DNA of 64,000 nucleotides from Scilla litardierei (taxonomy: Eukaryota > Streptophyta > Magnoliopsida > Asparagales > Asparagaceae). Positions within the stretch are counted from its first letter, which is position 1. Each line of letters starts with the position of its first letter. Shown one piece after another: positions 32,761-44,997 of the stretch. Both the position numbers and the translations under genes were made by a program. The notes below the pieces were generated by a model. The model did no database searches, was not told where the DNA came from, and saw only the letters and a program-made list of their open reading frames with translations. The stretch covers positions 81,530,422-81,594,421 of the forward strand of contig CM061140.1 in NCBI GenBank assembly GCA_030789695.1, in the 5' to 3' direction.

Positions 32761-33896
32761 AATTCAAGTCATATGTCTACCATGTTGCTAACTAATGTTA
32801 AATTCCATGTTAGATTTTGTTATATTATGCTTATGTTTTAAAGTCCATGGCTAGATTATGTTAGTTAGATTTTGGTATGACTATATTGTAGTCGCCAAGC
32901 TTAGATGGTTTCATCACCATGCTTGAAGGTTAAAGTATGCTTCATCACCATGCCTAGACTGTGTTTCATAACATGTTCTAATTAATCCACAATCTATGTT
33001 TTGGGACCTTGCAACTTTCCTTGTGCATGTAAGAATGCTGTACTGAGGATATTCTGGTTCATGCTAATATTAAGTCGTTTCCTTATGCACGAACATTTTT
33101 ATGAAATACAATGGTGGTCATGGAAATTATAACATTGTTGTGATGATAGTTGTTAATGAAATGATGCTAGCGGCAGGTATGATCACGAGATTGTTAAAAT
33201 GGGGAAATGCTCAAAATTTGTTGAATAGGAACATGAGAATATGATAATGTCCTGGAATATCTCAGTTTTCCCCAAGGTGGGTGAGTATTCCAGGTATAGG
33301 GTTGGTGAAAACTCGAGTAAAATATAGACTAAGGAACTAGACTAGATTGAGTTGTATCTCACTCGCACTCTTGGCAGTCGGCAGGGGGAGTGAACGGATT
33401 TGGAGAGCCCCATGGGTGTACTCGTGATACACCATGAGGTATATGATGTGTATGATATGATATTCTCACTTCCGAAACGGGGGAGTTACGAGGGGCCATG
33501 TTTTACAGTGCTTGTATTCACTAGCGGGGTACCACTTTTTACCCACCCTGGGTGATAATCCAGATCCTTACGTATTATGTTTTACCTGAGTTTCCAAAAC
33601 AATAATTCGAAAGTAACAAAATATAAACAAACATGAATGGTAAATGATAGCTCTTTCTTCTTATCGCAGTACTTTATTCTACTTCTTGCTTCACATGTTT
33701 CATTTCTCTGCTTGAGTCATTAATTTAATTTAATTGCTTCTAAACATAGGAGTTAGTAACATAGTTGTAAACAATGTGAAATATAATACTCCATACCGAG
33801 TTGTGTTTCCCTATTGGGCATGCGTTAACATGTCTACCCCACCTTTTTCCCAAGTCTAGGGCCTGAGACTTCAGAGCAGGTTTTTCCCTAGGAGAT
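32761..33896 (+). repeat. Old Ty3 LTR fragment, left part
   Basis: AT-rich at first. From about 33240 it has features of Del-like LTRs, such as GGTGGGTGAGTATTCCAGG, GGCAGGGGGAGTGAACGG and TACCCACCCTGGGTGATAAT. It is broken at 33897 by the copia element and resumes at 44998. The 5-bp target duplication GAGAT occupies 33892-33896. Confidence 0.55.
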
Positions 33897-34441
33897 TATG
33901 GGTTCCTGTCAAAACAACGACGTTAGGATCGAATAACATAGACTTACGCTTACGTACGCGGCACCGTAGTCTCTGAACTTCACCCTCGGATTCGCCACAA
34001 CGGTCGGTACTTCGTCACGAAGGATCAAAGCAGAGTTTCACCGCCTAAATCTCTATTTAGAAGAGGATTTTAATGGAAGGGAGAAGAAGAACATAAGTTG
34101 CCTTATGCAAACTTATGTCATGGAAAGTGTAGTATGAATGCCTTACCCTTGGGTCCTATTTATAGGCTCTAGGGGTAGTTATTGTAGGAAATAACTAAAT
34201 ATAAGCTTATTAGCCTATATTAGCACATTCATTTATCATCTTCTTCATTCACTTATCAAGTGCCTTTATGCACTTATAAAGTGACTTTTTCCACTTATCG
34301 AGTGGCTTTTTCACTTATCGAGTGGTCCTTTTCACACGAGAAAAGGTTCCCTCCGTGCACGCTTTCGTGCACACGACATCTGAGGTATGTATACCCTCAT
34401 ACATCCCCTCATGGGTGTATTCATGTCGTCCATATCCAACA
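33897..34441 (-). repeat. 3' LTR of the copia element, 545 bp
   Basis: On the minus strand it runs TGTTGGATATGGACGAC...TTTTGACAGGAACCCATA. A TATA box (TATAAATAG, minus strand) lies at 34164-34156. The outermost 10 bp have diverged from the 5' copy, so the canonical CA end is lost, but the target duplication fixes the boundary. Confidence 0.88.
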
Positions 34442-35456
34442 TCTCCCACTCATACTTGAGGGGATTGTAAGGAAACATCTTTTCCTTTAACTCTTCTGTT
34501 TATCATACCGAGAAATAGGCCGTGTGACCGTCATGCACATAGAGTCTGCTGTTGTGCACTTGTTAGAGATACACAACACTCCTCGAGGTGCAAAGTTGAG
34601 TAGATCAACGCATGCTTTACCCTAGATTATTTCTTAACATTTCTTATACTTTATATTCAACAATTGAATCCCATCTGGATTACAATTGGCTGGCCAGCTT
34701 TGAATCTTTAAAGTCCAAATGTGAATATGAAATTAATCTTCCTCTTCTTGCGATCCTTTCGATCTTGACCTGACTCGCTTTTCTAACATGCCCCGCCGGA
34801 CCGAATTGACCATAGTCCATAAGCAACATGCTAAGATAGCAATCACCCAGTCAAATCTAAAGGAACCAATTAGAGTCCATAAGGGTAACGAGTTAAGACC
34901 CATGTGGTCTTTGGGTCTCACATAATAGTAAACACAATTACTATTCTAACCCAATGGTCACAATGCATACGTAGTATGAATACGTATTACAACATCACTC
35001 CTTTCCCAGGGAGCGTATGTCTTAATGATGTTGTAAGGATGATGATCAGACACCACAATGTCTGATTTTGAGTCTCTTTTACTACTCAAATCATCTTCTG
35101 GACCCACATCCCGCATAAGACAGATAGGATTTAATAATCCTATTAGATCTTTTGTAAGCATCCATATGATGCAGATCTTTCATACGACCATTTTGTTTAA
35201 GTCATGACTCTAAATCATCCGTCTGACGATTTTGACTTTAAACAGGTCTCATCTTTATTCTATCTGTCTGATATAATAAAGGCGGACGCTCATGTGAGAG
35301 AGCCAATCTCAATCTGTCCGACATACTAAAAAACCAGCTGAGATTTTAAAAAATGTATAAAAACATTTTCAAGAAATTCATATGCAATGTTAAAAAGAAC
35401 TTATTCTTTTATTAAATTTGATCTTTTACAGACATGGGAATTTACATTTGTACAAC
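34442..35456 (-). other. Copia 3' UTR and polypurine tract
   Basis: Non-coding region between the gag-pol stop and the 3' LTR, with the polypurine tract next to the LTR. I see no additional ORF. Confidence 0.7.
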
Positions 35457-38400
35457 TCAGCTCTTACGCAACCCTTGAGATGATAAGTGTTTGTAAAACA
35501 CATCTCTGGGGATCGCCTTCGTAAGCGGATCCGCTATCATCTCAAGTGTAGATATGTACCTTATGTCTACCTTCTTGGTCTTATCAAAGTCTTTTGCAAA
35601 TTTGTAGCGGATATCAATGTGTTTGGTCTTACAATGGAATTTTGGATCTTTGACATAGGCTATAGATGCTTGACTGTCGCTGTGTATTGGTACAGCACCT
35701 GAGTCACTTGCATCAATTAGCCTGTCTAAGAATTTCCTAAGCCAAACAGCCTCTTGGACTGCCATGCTAAATGCTACAAACTCGGCTTCCATAGTTGAAA
35801 GTGCGATGCAGGATTGTTTCTTGCTACTCCAGGATATTGCACCAGATCCGAGTAGAAAAACATATCCTGAGGTCGATCGTCGCTCATCGAGATCACCCGC
35901 CCAATCAGCATCAGTGTAGCCTTCGAGTCTCAAGGCATCTCCTTGATAGCATAAAGCATAGTCTGCAGTTCCTTTGAGATACCGCAATATCCTCTTAACC
36001 GCTTTCCAGTGTACTTGCCCTGGATTGGATTGGTAACGACTTACCATTCCAACGGCAAAACAGATGTCCGGTCTTGTACACATCATAGCGTACATAAGAC
36101 TACCAACTGCACTGGAATATGGAACTTTTTCCATAATTTCCTTTTCCTTTTGGTTCTTTGGACACGATTTCAGACATAAATTGTCGCACTTGCTTATAGG
36201 AGTATCAATGGACTTGCAGTCATGCATATTAAAACGTTCTAGAACCTTCTTTATATATGTCTCTTGTGAAAGAGAAAGAAGTTTCTTCGAACGATTCCTT
36301 GAAATCTTAACTCCAATGATATATGCGGCTTCTCATATGTCTTTCATCTCAAAAACTGATGAAAGCCAAGCCTTGATATCCATCACAAAGCCCTTGTCAT
36401 TTCTGGCTATTAAAATGTCATCTACATATAGAGACGTAATAACATACTTGCTTTTAATCCTCTTGATATATACACAGTTATCTTCATCAAGCATGGAAAA
36501 CCCATTTGATAAGACAACTTCTTGAAATCGTATATACCATTGCCTCGAGGATTGTTTAAGACCATATATGGACTTACGAAGTTTACAAACCTTATGTTCG
36601 TTTCCTTCTTTTACAAACCCTGTTGGTTGTTTCATATAGATCTCCTTGTCCAATTCTCCATTGAGAAAGGCAGTCTTTACATCCATCTGATGTAATTCGA
36701 GGTCTAAGCAAGCTACCATAGCCAGAATCAGGCGAATCGAGGTAAAACGGACAACAGGTGAGAAGGTCTCTTCGTAGTCTATCCCTTCCTGTTGCGTAAA
36801 ACCTTTCGCGACAAGGCGAGCTTTATATCTGTCAATAGAGCCATCAGCCTTATGTTTGATCTTGAGAACCCATTTGTTCCCAATAGCTCTACGTCCTCTG
36901 GGTAAGTCAACTAAGTCACAGACTTGGTTAACTTTCATGGATTTCAACTCCTCTTTCATCGCTCCCATCCATTTGTCTTTCGCAGGGCATGATACGGCCT
37001 GTTTGAAAGTAGCAGGCTCGTCATCATCTTGTAGTAAAGTCATAAAGGTTTGCAGAAATTCATCCTCATATCTTAGAGGAGCCAACCTTGTACGACTACT
37101 ACGTCGTATTTGAGATTCTTCAAGTCCTTGTTGACTCGAATTTAGATCAATTCTAATATCACTCCCACTTGGAATGTCGTTAGAAATGCTCCCACTTGGA
37201 TCATTATTCCCGTATGGAATAGGATTAGCGTCATTCGTATCATCCATTGGTGAAGTTTGAAACGTATTTTCTTCTTCACCAAGAATTCTCCCACTCGAAT
37301 GAGGTAATCCTTCTTGATCATTAATCTCAAATAGAGATAAGTCCTGACTTATCTCACCCTGTCTTGGAAACTCGTTTTCCAAGAAAGTGACATCCCTCGA
37401 CTCAAATTCAATTAGACCTCCATTGTCTTCCTGATCAATGAAAACATAACCTTTGGAGTTTTCTGTGTATCATATAAAGATACATTTCCTTCCCCGTGGC
37501 CCAAGTTTGCCATACTTATGGGAGGAAATAAGTGCGTAGGATGCACATCCCCAAGGTTTTAAAATGTTTAAGTCAGGAGACCTTTGGTTTCACAACTCAT
37601 AAGGAGTGGAGCTAACTGATTTCGAGGGTACGCGGTTTAAAATGAAAGTGGCTGTCAATAATGCATCACCCCAAAAGGTGATTGGCAAGTTAGCTTGCGC
37701 CATCATTGAACGGACCATTTCCATTAAAATCCTATTTCTCCTTTCTGCAACACCATTTTGTTGCGGAGTATAAGGCATAGTTATCTGATGAACTATGCCC
37801 TTTTCATCACAAAGTTCCTTAAAACTTGCTGATTGATATTCACCGCCCATATCGGTTCGCAAGACCTTAATCTTGCGATCTAATTGATTTTCCACCAAAC
37901 TCATATAGTTTTTAAAGCAGGTTAATGCTTCACTTTTGTGGGATATCAAATAGATATGTCCGAATCGGGTGAAATCATCAATAAAAGTGATGAAATAGGA
38001 CTTCCCGCGTCTTGTCTTGACATTCATTGGACCACATATGTCCGAATGGATGAGCTGTAATGGAACATCGGCCCTTGTGCCGGTTCCAAACGGCTTGCGA
38101 CAAGATTTTCCCACAAGACAATGTTCGCAAGTCGACATATCAACCTTTGAAACATTGGATAGAAGGCCACATTTGGCAAGTCTATCCATACGCGTTGGTC
38201 CATTGTGACCAAGCCTTGCGTGCCAACAAATTATATCAGACTCATAAGTCGAAGAATTTGTAACAAGGAAATTTTCATTACAAAATGAAGAGTCATACAT
38301 TGTATTCAATACAATAAATCCTTTAAATACATACCCAATACCAATTAAGGAATTATTACAAGACACGTCCACTTTACAATCATGAAAAACACAGCTATAA

Positions 38401-39674
38401 CCAAGACCCATTAACACGACCACGGATATAATATTCCTTCGAATATCTGGAGCGAAGAGGACATCATGTAGTAAGATAGTGCGACCATTGTCCAAGACTA
38501 GCTTGCAAGTCCCAACGCCTTTCACTTCAACACGTGTGTTGTTTCCTACATAAATCCACTTTGTTTCTTGGGGTATCCGGTGATACTCCACGAAGGACCG
38601 TCTATCCCTTGCTATGTGGTCGGTGGCACCTGAATCAATTATCCAAAATGGATTAGATTCCACAAGAAATATTGAACTAGAAACACATATGTAACTAGCA
38701 TAATTACAAGTTACCTCGTCGCTTCCACTCGTACACGAACGAGCATAGTGACTGAACTTGTTGCACTTGAAGCACTTGATCTTCTTCAAGTCTTTCTTCT
38801 TGTACCATTTCTTATGCCCACCCTTATGCTTGGGTTTCTTGGTAGACTCAGGTTGCTTATTACGTTCATTAGTAGACTTCGAAAGATCTTTCCGTTTCTT
38901 TCCCCCGTGTGAGGAACTAGCAACCATGTGCACTTCTGCACTTGGCTTGGCAACCGCAAGCCCCTCTTCCTCTAATTCGAGGTTCTTAGAAACATCGCTG
39001 AAAGTCTTGATGCTCTCATTGTGAGTGAGATGCATCTTCATTTGGTCCCACCCATTTGGCAGGGAACGTATGACTGCTTGGATTTGTTGCTCATCAGTGA
39101 GCACATGACCTGCATCCTTTAACAATGAGATTAGATTCGCCATATGTCGCAGATGTTTCCCTATGGAATGATCTGGACATTTCTTGTATGAATCAAATCT
39201 TATAGTTAAAGAACGAAGTTTGGACACCGATGTGCCACCAAACTTCTCCTCAAGCTTGGACCATATGTCCATGGCTAAGTCATGCTCTCGGAAGATGTGC
39301 ATTATGTCATCGGCCATACTGCTCAATAACGTAATGCGAGCTATCTTGTTCTTCCGAGACCAAGCATCAAAAGCTTCCTTGTCTCGTCTGTGTTGGGCCG
39401 TAGTGCCCAACTCGGGTTCAATCATTATGTTCTTTAGAGTTTCGAGCACTTCTTGCTCCTCTAGAACGTATTGTATCTTGATGGACCATAGTTTGTAATT
39501 ATCGCCGTTGAGTTTTTCACCTCTGTTTAGCTCAGCGACGATATTCTTTGAAGCGGAAGATATTTTACTTTTAAAATGCTGCAAAAGACACAAAACCGAA
39601 GGTTTGATCAAAAACATTGCATTAAAAATTCTTAAAATATAATTCCCACTTGAAATGATAATAGAATATCCCAT
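35457..39674 (-). pseudogene. Copia gag-pol polyprotein, broken by three TGA codons
   Basis: One uninterrupted frame on the minus strand from ATG at 39674 to the stop at 35457, with internal TGA codons at 37592-37590, 37472-37470 and 36335-36333 and no frameshift. The order is Gag (KLNGDNYKLWSIKIQYVLEE; about 39500), knuckle CFKCNKFSHYARSC (about 38770; the usual Gly is Ser), protease WIIDSGATDH (about 38640), and GAG-pre-integrase WHARLGHNGPTRMDRL. Integrase follows with LIHSDICGPMN, RTDMGGEY and PYTPQQNGVAERRNR, then reverse transcriptase with QMDVKTAFLNGELDKEIYM and SLYVDDILIA. RNase H has GYTDADWAGD, ALSTMEAEF and KHIDIRYKF. It would copy the element RNA and insert the cDNA. The first two stops lie after the integrase core, the third after the RT core. 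Confidence 0.93.
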
Positions 39675-40159
39675 TTGGATAGTTCTAATTTCAACTCCCA
39701 CTTGGAATGATATTTATAATTTGATAAGTTACTTTCGAAAAATATTGAAGATGTTACTCTAGAATCGGAAAGGTCGCTATGTTTCCAATCACCATCTAGA
39801 GTAACTTTCAATATTTCCCCATCACTTTATCAAATAATAGTACTCTTATAGTACTTTGCGGCGGAAAAGCGTTTTTGAAAACGTATTTTTCAAAACGTGT
39901 ATTTTAACCTAGTACCCTTATGATACTAGCGAAATATTCAGCAATCCCTGGCCATTGCCGGGATTGAACCGTAGCCGTGCCCAGGCCGGATCCATCCTGA
40001 GGGGATTTTTCTGCAAGCCATCGTCGCCGGCTCCCGTATGGATCCAGGCGCTTCCCCCCTTATAGAAGAATTTTGCCACAGACGACTGCCGTCGGCCCCG
40101 TATGGGCTAGCCATGCATGTCACATTCATGCAAGCCCCCCCCCCCAATACAGGGTCAAC

Positions 40160-40440
40160 CGGGGCTCGACCGGGGCTAGGCACTGGCCGAGGTCGGGGTC
40201 GGCAGTGGCCGGACACTGGCCTCGGCCAAGGCCGGCAGGCCTTGGCCTGGCCTCGGTAGGCCAGGGCCCCCTGGCCCTGGCCTGGCCTCGGCCAGAGGCC
40301 TGCTCTGGCCTGGCCAAGGCCGGCCAGGGCCCCCTGGCCCTGGCCTGGCCTCAGCCAGAGGCCGGCCATGGCCGGCCAGAGGCCTGGCCATGGCCCTTTT
40401 TGGCCTTGGCCGGCCTTGGCCCCTTCGCCATGGCCGGCCT
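40160..40440. repeat. GGCC-rich palindromic array in the copia leader
   Basis: About 280 bp made almost entirely of GGCC joined by short spacers (CTGGCCTCGGCC, AAGGCCGGCC). It contains a duplication of about 64 bp around CCAGGGCCCCCTGGCCCTGG. It is followed by a 16-C run at about 40448. The RNA would be heavily structured. Confidence 0.9.
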
Positions 40441-40985
40441 CCCCTTCTCCCCCCCCCCCCCCCGACGGGGTGGTTTTCGTTGTCATTTGGTCGTAGCCAA
40501 CCCCCTCCGCATGTGGAGGGGGGATGCATAGCCTCCATGGCCCATATGGCCAAGGTGATCATGCACCAAAGGTCATCTTCTCCGATGGGAATAACCACCA
40601 TCTTCTTCTCCGATGAGACACCCGTTCGTCGAGAAAGTAGTTATTCTCTAATGGCCGTGTGCCAAAATGAAAAAATAACATACTCTAAAGTTCGCAAACT
40701 ACACGCTCCACATGAAGAGAGCACCCATTCTCAATTGAATGGAGACTCAGCATCCATGAAGAGTGCGAGCTTGGCGATATGAACGGTCGGTTCTTCCCAT
40801 CACGGAGAGTTTTTGCCATATCCATAATGACAGAAGACCCTAACGTGAAAAGAACAACCGCTGCGTTCTCTCCGTCACGAAGCGTTCCTACCATATCCAT
40901 AATGGTAGGATACCCATTCGTGAAAAAGACAACGCCTCATTCATCGGTTCGACGGGGCGACGGTTTGACCGGGGCGAACCCATAT

Positions 40986-40998
40986 GGCTCTGATACCA
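40986..40998 (-). other. Primer-binding site for initiator tRNA-Met (copia)
   Basis: On the minus strand TGGTATCAGAGCC begins 1 nt after the end of the 5' LTR (LTR boundary at 41000). It is the standard plant copia primer site. Confidence 0.92.
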
Positions 40999-42475
40999 AT
41001 GTGAGATCCTGTCAAAACAACGACGCTAGGATCGAATAACATAGACTTACGCTTGCGTACGCGGCACCGTAGTCTCTGAACTTCACCCTCGGTTTCGCCA
41101 CAACGGTCGGTACTTCGTCACGGAGGATCGAAGCAGAGTTTCACCGCCTAAATCTCTATTTAGAAGAGGATTTTAATGGAAGGGAGAAGAAGAACATAAG
41201 TTGCCTTATGCAAACTTATGGCATGGAAAGTGTAGTATGAATGCCTTACCCTTGGGTCCTATTTATAGGTGTTAACTCTCGCGGGCGGGCCGCGCTTCTC
41301 CACACATGATGAAGGCCCACTTCCACAATGGAGGAAATCGGGGCCCAAGTCAAGGAAACATTCGCCAAATATGGCAACCGTCCAAAGCCATCACTCTCTA
41401 GCCATCATGGCTCGGCTTAATGGCTCAGCTTAATGGCCCGACTTAAATGGCCTTCACTCTATAGCCATCATGGCTCGGCTTAATGGCTCAGTTTAATGGC
41501 CCGACTTAAATGGCCATCACTCTCCAGCCATCAAGGCCCGCCAGATATGGCAACCGCCCGAGTCCATCACTCCAGCCATCATGGCCACCTTCAGGACATT
41601 CATCTCCTCATCAAGATGGGCGCAATTAGTGGAGGTCAAAACTTCCCACATTTGCATGTCCCCATGAATGATGGCCATGATGTCACATCATGGCACATTA
41701 TCAGGACGAGTCACCTATATGAGGGGAGGGTGGGCATCATCCAAAGGGACCGCATCTCAGGTAGCAAAACCTAAGGTACTCCATCAACGACCTCGTTCCC
41801 CCAATTCATCTCCTTCCTCCCCCGCTCGCGCCGAGAGACGCCGTTACGATCTCCTCACGAGTCGGACCGTCTCCGCCGGGCCCCCTTTCTCAGATCTATA
41901 TCTGACTTAGGCATCGGAGGGGATTTGACCGGAACCAAGGTTCGGCCCCCTGACGAGCGTTCTCGTCTGCGCAGGTGGACAACAGATCAACGGGCCGAGG
42001 CTACCCCTCGCCCCTCTCCGACCACTCGATCAACCGGACAGTGAGGCTTCCCCTCACCGTCAGCCTGCCGTGGCCGAGCACGTCCTACCGAGGCCGAGCG
42101 TCCTAATCGGGTCTGAGACTCTCCCTCGCCACCCGTCGGCTGTGCACCTACCCGGGCGACTGAGGCTTCCCCTCGTCCCCCTTCCAGCCGAGGCCGAGCA
42201 CATCTGTCCGAGGCCGAGCGTCTCAACCAGGGCCGAGGCTTCCCCTCGACCCTTCTGCACCGATTCGAAGCCCCCGAGGGACCCAAAGCGGGCCCTTTGA
42301 CCACGTTGACCGGGTTCTCCACGGTCAACGCTTTGTTCGTTCCTTTAATCAAAGATCTGAAGGACCGGACTGCGGAAGTAAAGGCATACCACGTCATCGT
42401 ACTTTCGCACACTCTCAACTCGTGAGGATTTACCCCTCACGCCCTTCATCCCCAAAACCCCATGGGGAAGAAACA

Positions 42476-42965
42476 CCAGCATTTGGACCTAAAATTCCTT
42501 TTCCGAGCATGGGTCCGCCAGATCTCGACGAGTTCGGTGACGATGAGGTGTGAGTCTTCTTCCCCATCTTCGAAGGACAGTGATCCCGTGGGTAAGTTCT
42601 TCGATGAGGCGTGGATGGAGACTCCCCCGAAGGGGAAAATGCCACCGGCGATAACGACAGATCCCGCCTGGTAGGGAGTTCAGGACCACGAATCAGCGGA
42701 TCTCGGCGGTTTCGGGTTCAGGCGATCCCGTCGTGACGCTCACCGGCCATCTCTTCTCCGACAAGAAGCTCGACCCATGCCAGCTGAGGTTGTCCCTACC
42801 ACCGGAGGACAGGTCGCAGGGGCCGCTAAGATCGAGGGTGAGATCCGAGATCGCGACGTCGGACCATTCGCGAAGCCCAGGAAGGTTGAGGAGCTCGGAC
42901 GGAGATCTCCGCGAGTATTACGTACCAGTCCGGGCCGGTGCTGCCATCGCTAAGGCCACCTTGCC
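42476..42965 (+). other. Interior of the LARD-like element, left half
   Basis: GC-rich non-coding sequence after the left LTR. Short open frames exist on both strands but show no domain, and none is shared with a known Gag. No gene supported. Confidence 0.55.
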
Positions 42966-43395
42966 TTAAAGTAAGCCGAGGGGCAACTCCCCTCGCCACC
43001 GGGCGGATCTCCTTTGCCGGCCGTAAGCCGAGGGGCAACTCCCCTCGCCACCGCAACCCCCTCGTAACCGTCCCCTCGCCACCGAACGAATCTCCTTCGT
43101 CGGCCGTAAGCCGAGGGGCAACTCCCCTCGCCACCGAACGAATCTCCTTCGTCGGCCGTAAGCCGAGGGGCAACTCACCTCGCCACCGAGCGGATCTCCT
43201 TCGTCGGCAGTAAGTCGAGGGGCAACTCCCCTCGCCACCGAACGAATCTCCTTCGTCGGCCGTAAGTCGTGGGGCAACTCCCCTCGCCACCGAACGAATC
43301 TCCTTCGTCGGTCATAAGTCGAGGGGCAACTCCCCTCGCCGCCGAACGAATCTCCTTCGTCGGCAGTAAGTCGATGGGCGACTCCCCCACGACCG
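42966..43395 (+). repeat. Minisatellite of about 54 bp x 8, each unit with a hairpin
   Basis: The unit is GCCGTAAGCCGAGGGGCAAC then TCCCCTCGCCACCGAACGAA and TCTCCTTCGTCG. Within each, CGAGGGG and CCCCTCG pair across CAACT. Seven clear copies and a partial eighth, with a few base changes between copies. The long open frames on both strands only reflect the repeat. Confidence 0.88.
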
Positions 43396-44997
43396 AACGA
43401 ATCTCGGGCTGATGATTTATCGTCCCCGGCCAAACTCCGCAAGACGGGCCAAAGTTTTGCAGAGAGTACAACTTCTTCCACATTATACTACATCTCCCGA
43501 CCTCCACCTCAACAATGGTAGAGCTCAGAAGATGGGGGCATGTTAACGGGACTAGTTTGGCCGGGCCCGGAAGAGCCAAGTCAACTACGACTGGTCAACC
43601 AGACTACTACGACCTTGGGGCCTCGGCCCAAGGATCTCGCGGGCGGGCCGCGCTTCTCCACACATGACGAAGGCCCACTTCCACAATGGAGGAAATCGGG
43701 GCCCAAGTCAAGGAAACATTCGCCAAATATGGCAACCGTCCAAAGCCATCACTCTCTAGCCATCATGGCTCGGCTTAATGGCTCAGCTTAATGGCCCGAC
43801 TTAAATGGCCTTCACTCTATAGCCATCATGGCTCGGCTTAATGGCTCAGTTTAATGGCCCGACTTAAATGGCCATCACTCTCCAGCCATCAAGGCCCGCC
43901 AGATATGGCAACTGCCCGAGTCCATCACTCCAGCCATCATGGCCACCTTCAGGACATTCATCTCCTCATCAAGATGGGCGCAATTAGTGGAGGTCAAAAC
44001 TTCCCACATTTGCACGTCCCCATGAATGATGGCCATGATGTCACATCATGGCACATTATCAGGACGAGTCACCTATATGAGGGGAGGGTGGGCATCATCC
44101 AAAGGGACCGCATCTCAGGTAGCAAAACCTAAGGTACTCCATCAACGACCTCGTTCCCCCAATTCATCTCCTTCCTCCCCCGCTCGCGCCGAGAGACGCC
44201 ATTACGATCTCCTCACGAGTCGGACCGTCTCCGCCGGGCCCCCTTTCTCAGATCTCTATCTGACTTAGGCATCGGAGGGGATTTGGCCGGAACCAAGGTC
44301 CGGCCCCCTGACGAGCGTTCTCGTCTGCGCAGGTGGACAACAGATCAACGGGCCGAGGCTACCCCTCGCCCCTCTCCGACCACTCGATCAATCGGACAGT
44401 GAGGCTTCCCCTCACCGTCAGCCTGCCGTGGCCGAGCACGTCCTACCGAGGCTGAGCGTCCTAATCGGGTCCGAGACTCTCCCTCGCCACCCGTCGGCCG
44501 TGCACCTACCCGGGCGACTGAGGATACCCCTCGTCCCCCTTCCAGCCGAGGCCGAGCACATCTGTCCGAGGCCGAGCGTCTCAACCAGGGCCGAGGCTTC
44601 CCCTCGCCCCTTCTGCACCGATTCGAAGCCCCCAAGGGACCCAAAGCGGGCCCCTTGACCACGGTGACCGGGTTCTCCACGGTCAACGCTTTGTAGTGAG
44701 AAAACACTCTGAAACAATAGGCTTTAGGGGTAGTTATTGTAGGAAATAACTAAATATAAGCTTATTAGCCTATATTAGCACATTCATTTATCCTCTTCTT
44801 CATTCACTTATCAAGTGCCTTTATGCACTTATAAAGTGACTTTTTCCACTTATCGAGTGGCTTTTTCCACTTATCGAGTGGTCCTTTTCACACGAGAAAA
44901 GGTTCCCTCCGAAAACGCTTTCGTGCACGCGACATCTGAGGTCCGTATACCCTCATACATCCCCTCATTAGTGTATTCATGTCGTCCATATCCAACA

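Larger units (their letters stand above)
39702..40999 (-). other. Copia 5' leader, very GC-rich in the middle
   Basis: Region between the 5' LTR and gag. It includes CACTTGGAATGA repeats (39650-39720), a GGCC-rich array (see 40160-40440) and two or three diverged copies of a block with CCATATCCATAATG and TTCTCTCCGTCACG (40600-40940). Open frames here are due to composition only. No gene supported. Confidence 0.7.
41270..44716 (+). mobile_element. Non-autonomous LTR element (LARD-like), 3.45 kb, GC-rich
   Basis: TGTTAAC...GAAACA with 5-bp duplication ATAGG. LTRs at 41270-42475 and 43541-44716 are nearly identical where they align. The left LTR lacks 87 bp after TGTTAAC, and the right one lacks about 118 bp just before its end. 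Adding these back gives about 1.29 kb for both. The interior (42476-43540) is only about 1.07 kb and has no Gag or Pol domains. A polypurine tract (AGAAGATGGGGGCA, 43527-43540) precedes the right LTR. A primer site is not clear; the interior starts near CCAGCATTTGGACC. Confidence 0.9.
33897..44997 (-). mobile_element. Complete Ty1/copia element (minus strand) with nested insertion
   Basis: LTRs at 33897-34441 and 41000-44997 are flanked by the 5-bp duplication GAGAT (33892-33896 and 44998-45002). On the minus strand the order is 5' LTR, tRNA-Met primer site, GC-rich leader, one long gag-pol frame, polypurine tract GAGTGGGAGA (34451-34442) and 3' LTR. The 5' LTR holds a 3.45-kb non-autonomous LTR element (41270-44716). 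Without it the element is about 7.6 kb. Confidence 0.92.
41000..44997 (-). repeat. 5' LTR of the copia element, split by an insertion
   Basis: Halves at 41000-41269 and 44717-44997 together match the 545-bp 3' LTR. The break lies at the TATA box region: CCTATTTATAGG on the plus strand is followed by the insertion, whose target duplication is ATAGG (41265-41269 and 44717-44721). Confidence 0.92.

Noticed and set aside
33897..33906. Placing the copia LTR end at TGTCAAAAC (33907/41010) to get TG...CA
   Set aside because: With that boundary there is no target duplication. Extending by 10 bp gives GAGAT on both sides and puts the primer site 1 nt from the LTR.
40038..40601. Long GC-rich open frames on both strands (up to 182 codons)
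   Set aside because: GGCC repeats lack stop codons in most frames; there is no domain and no codon structure.
42966..43395. CRISPR-like spacing of repeats
   Set aside because: Units are contiguous with no unique spacers, and the DNA is plant nuclear.
42826..43579. Overlapping open frames of 91-171 codons with LPLGLRPTKEIRSVARG repeats
   Set aside because: They are the translation of the 54-bp minisatellite on each strand, not a protein gene.
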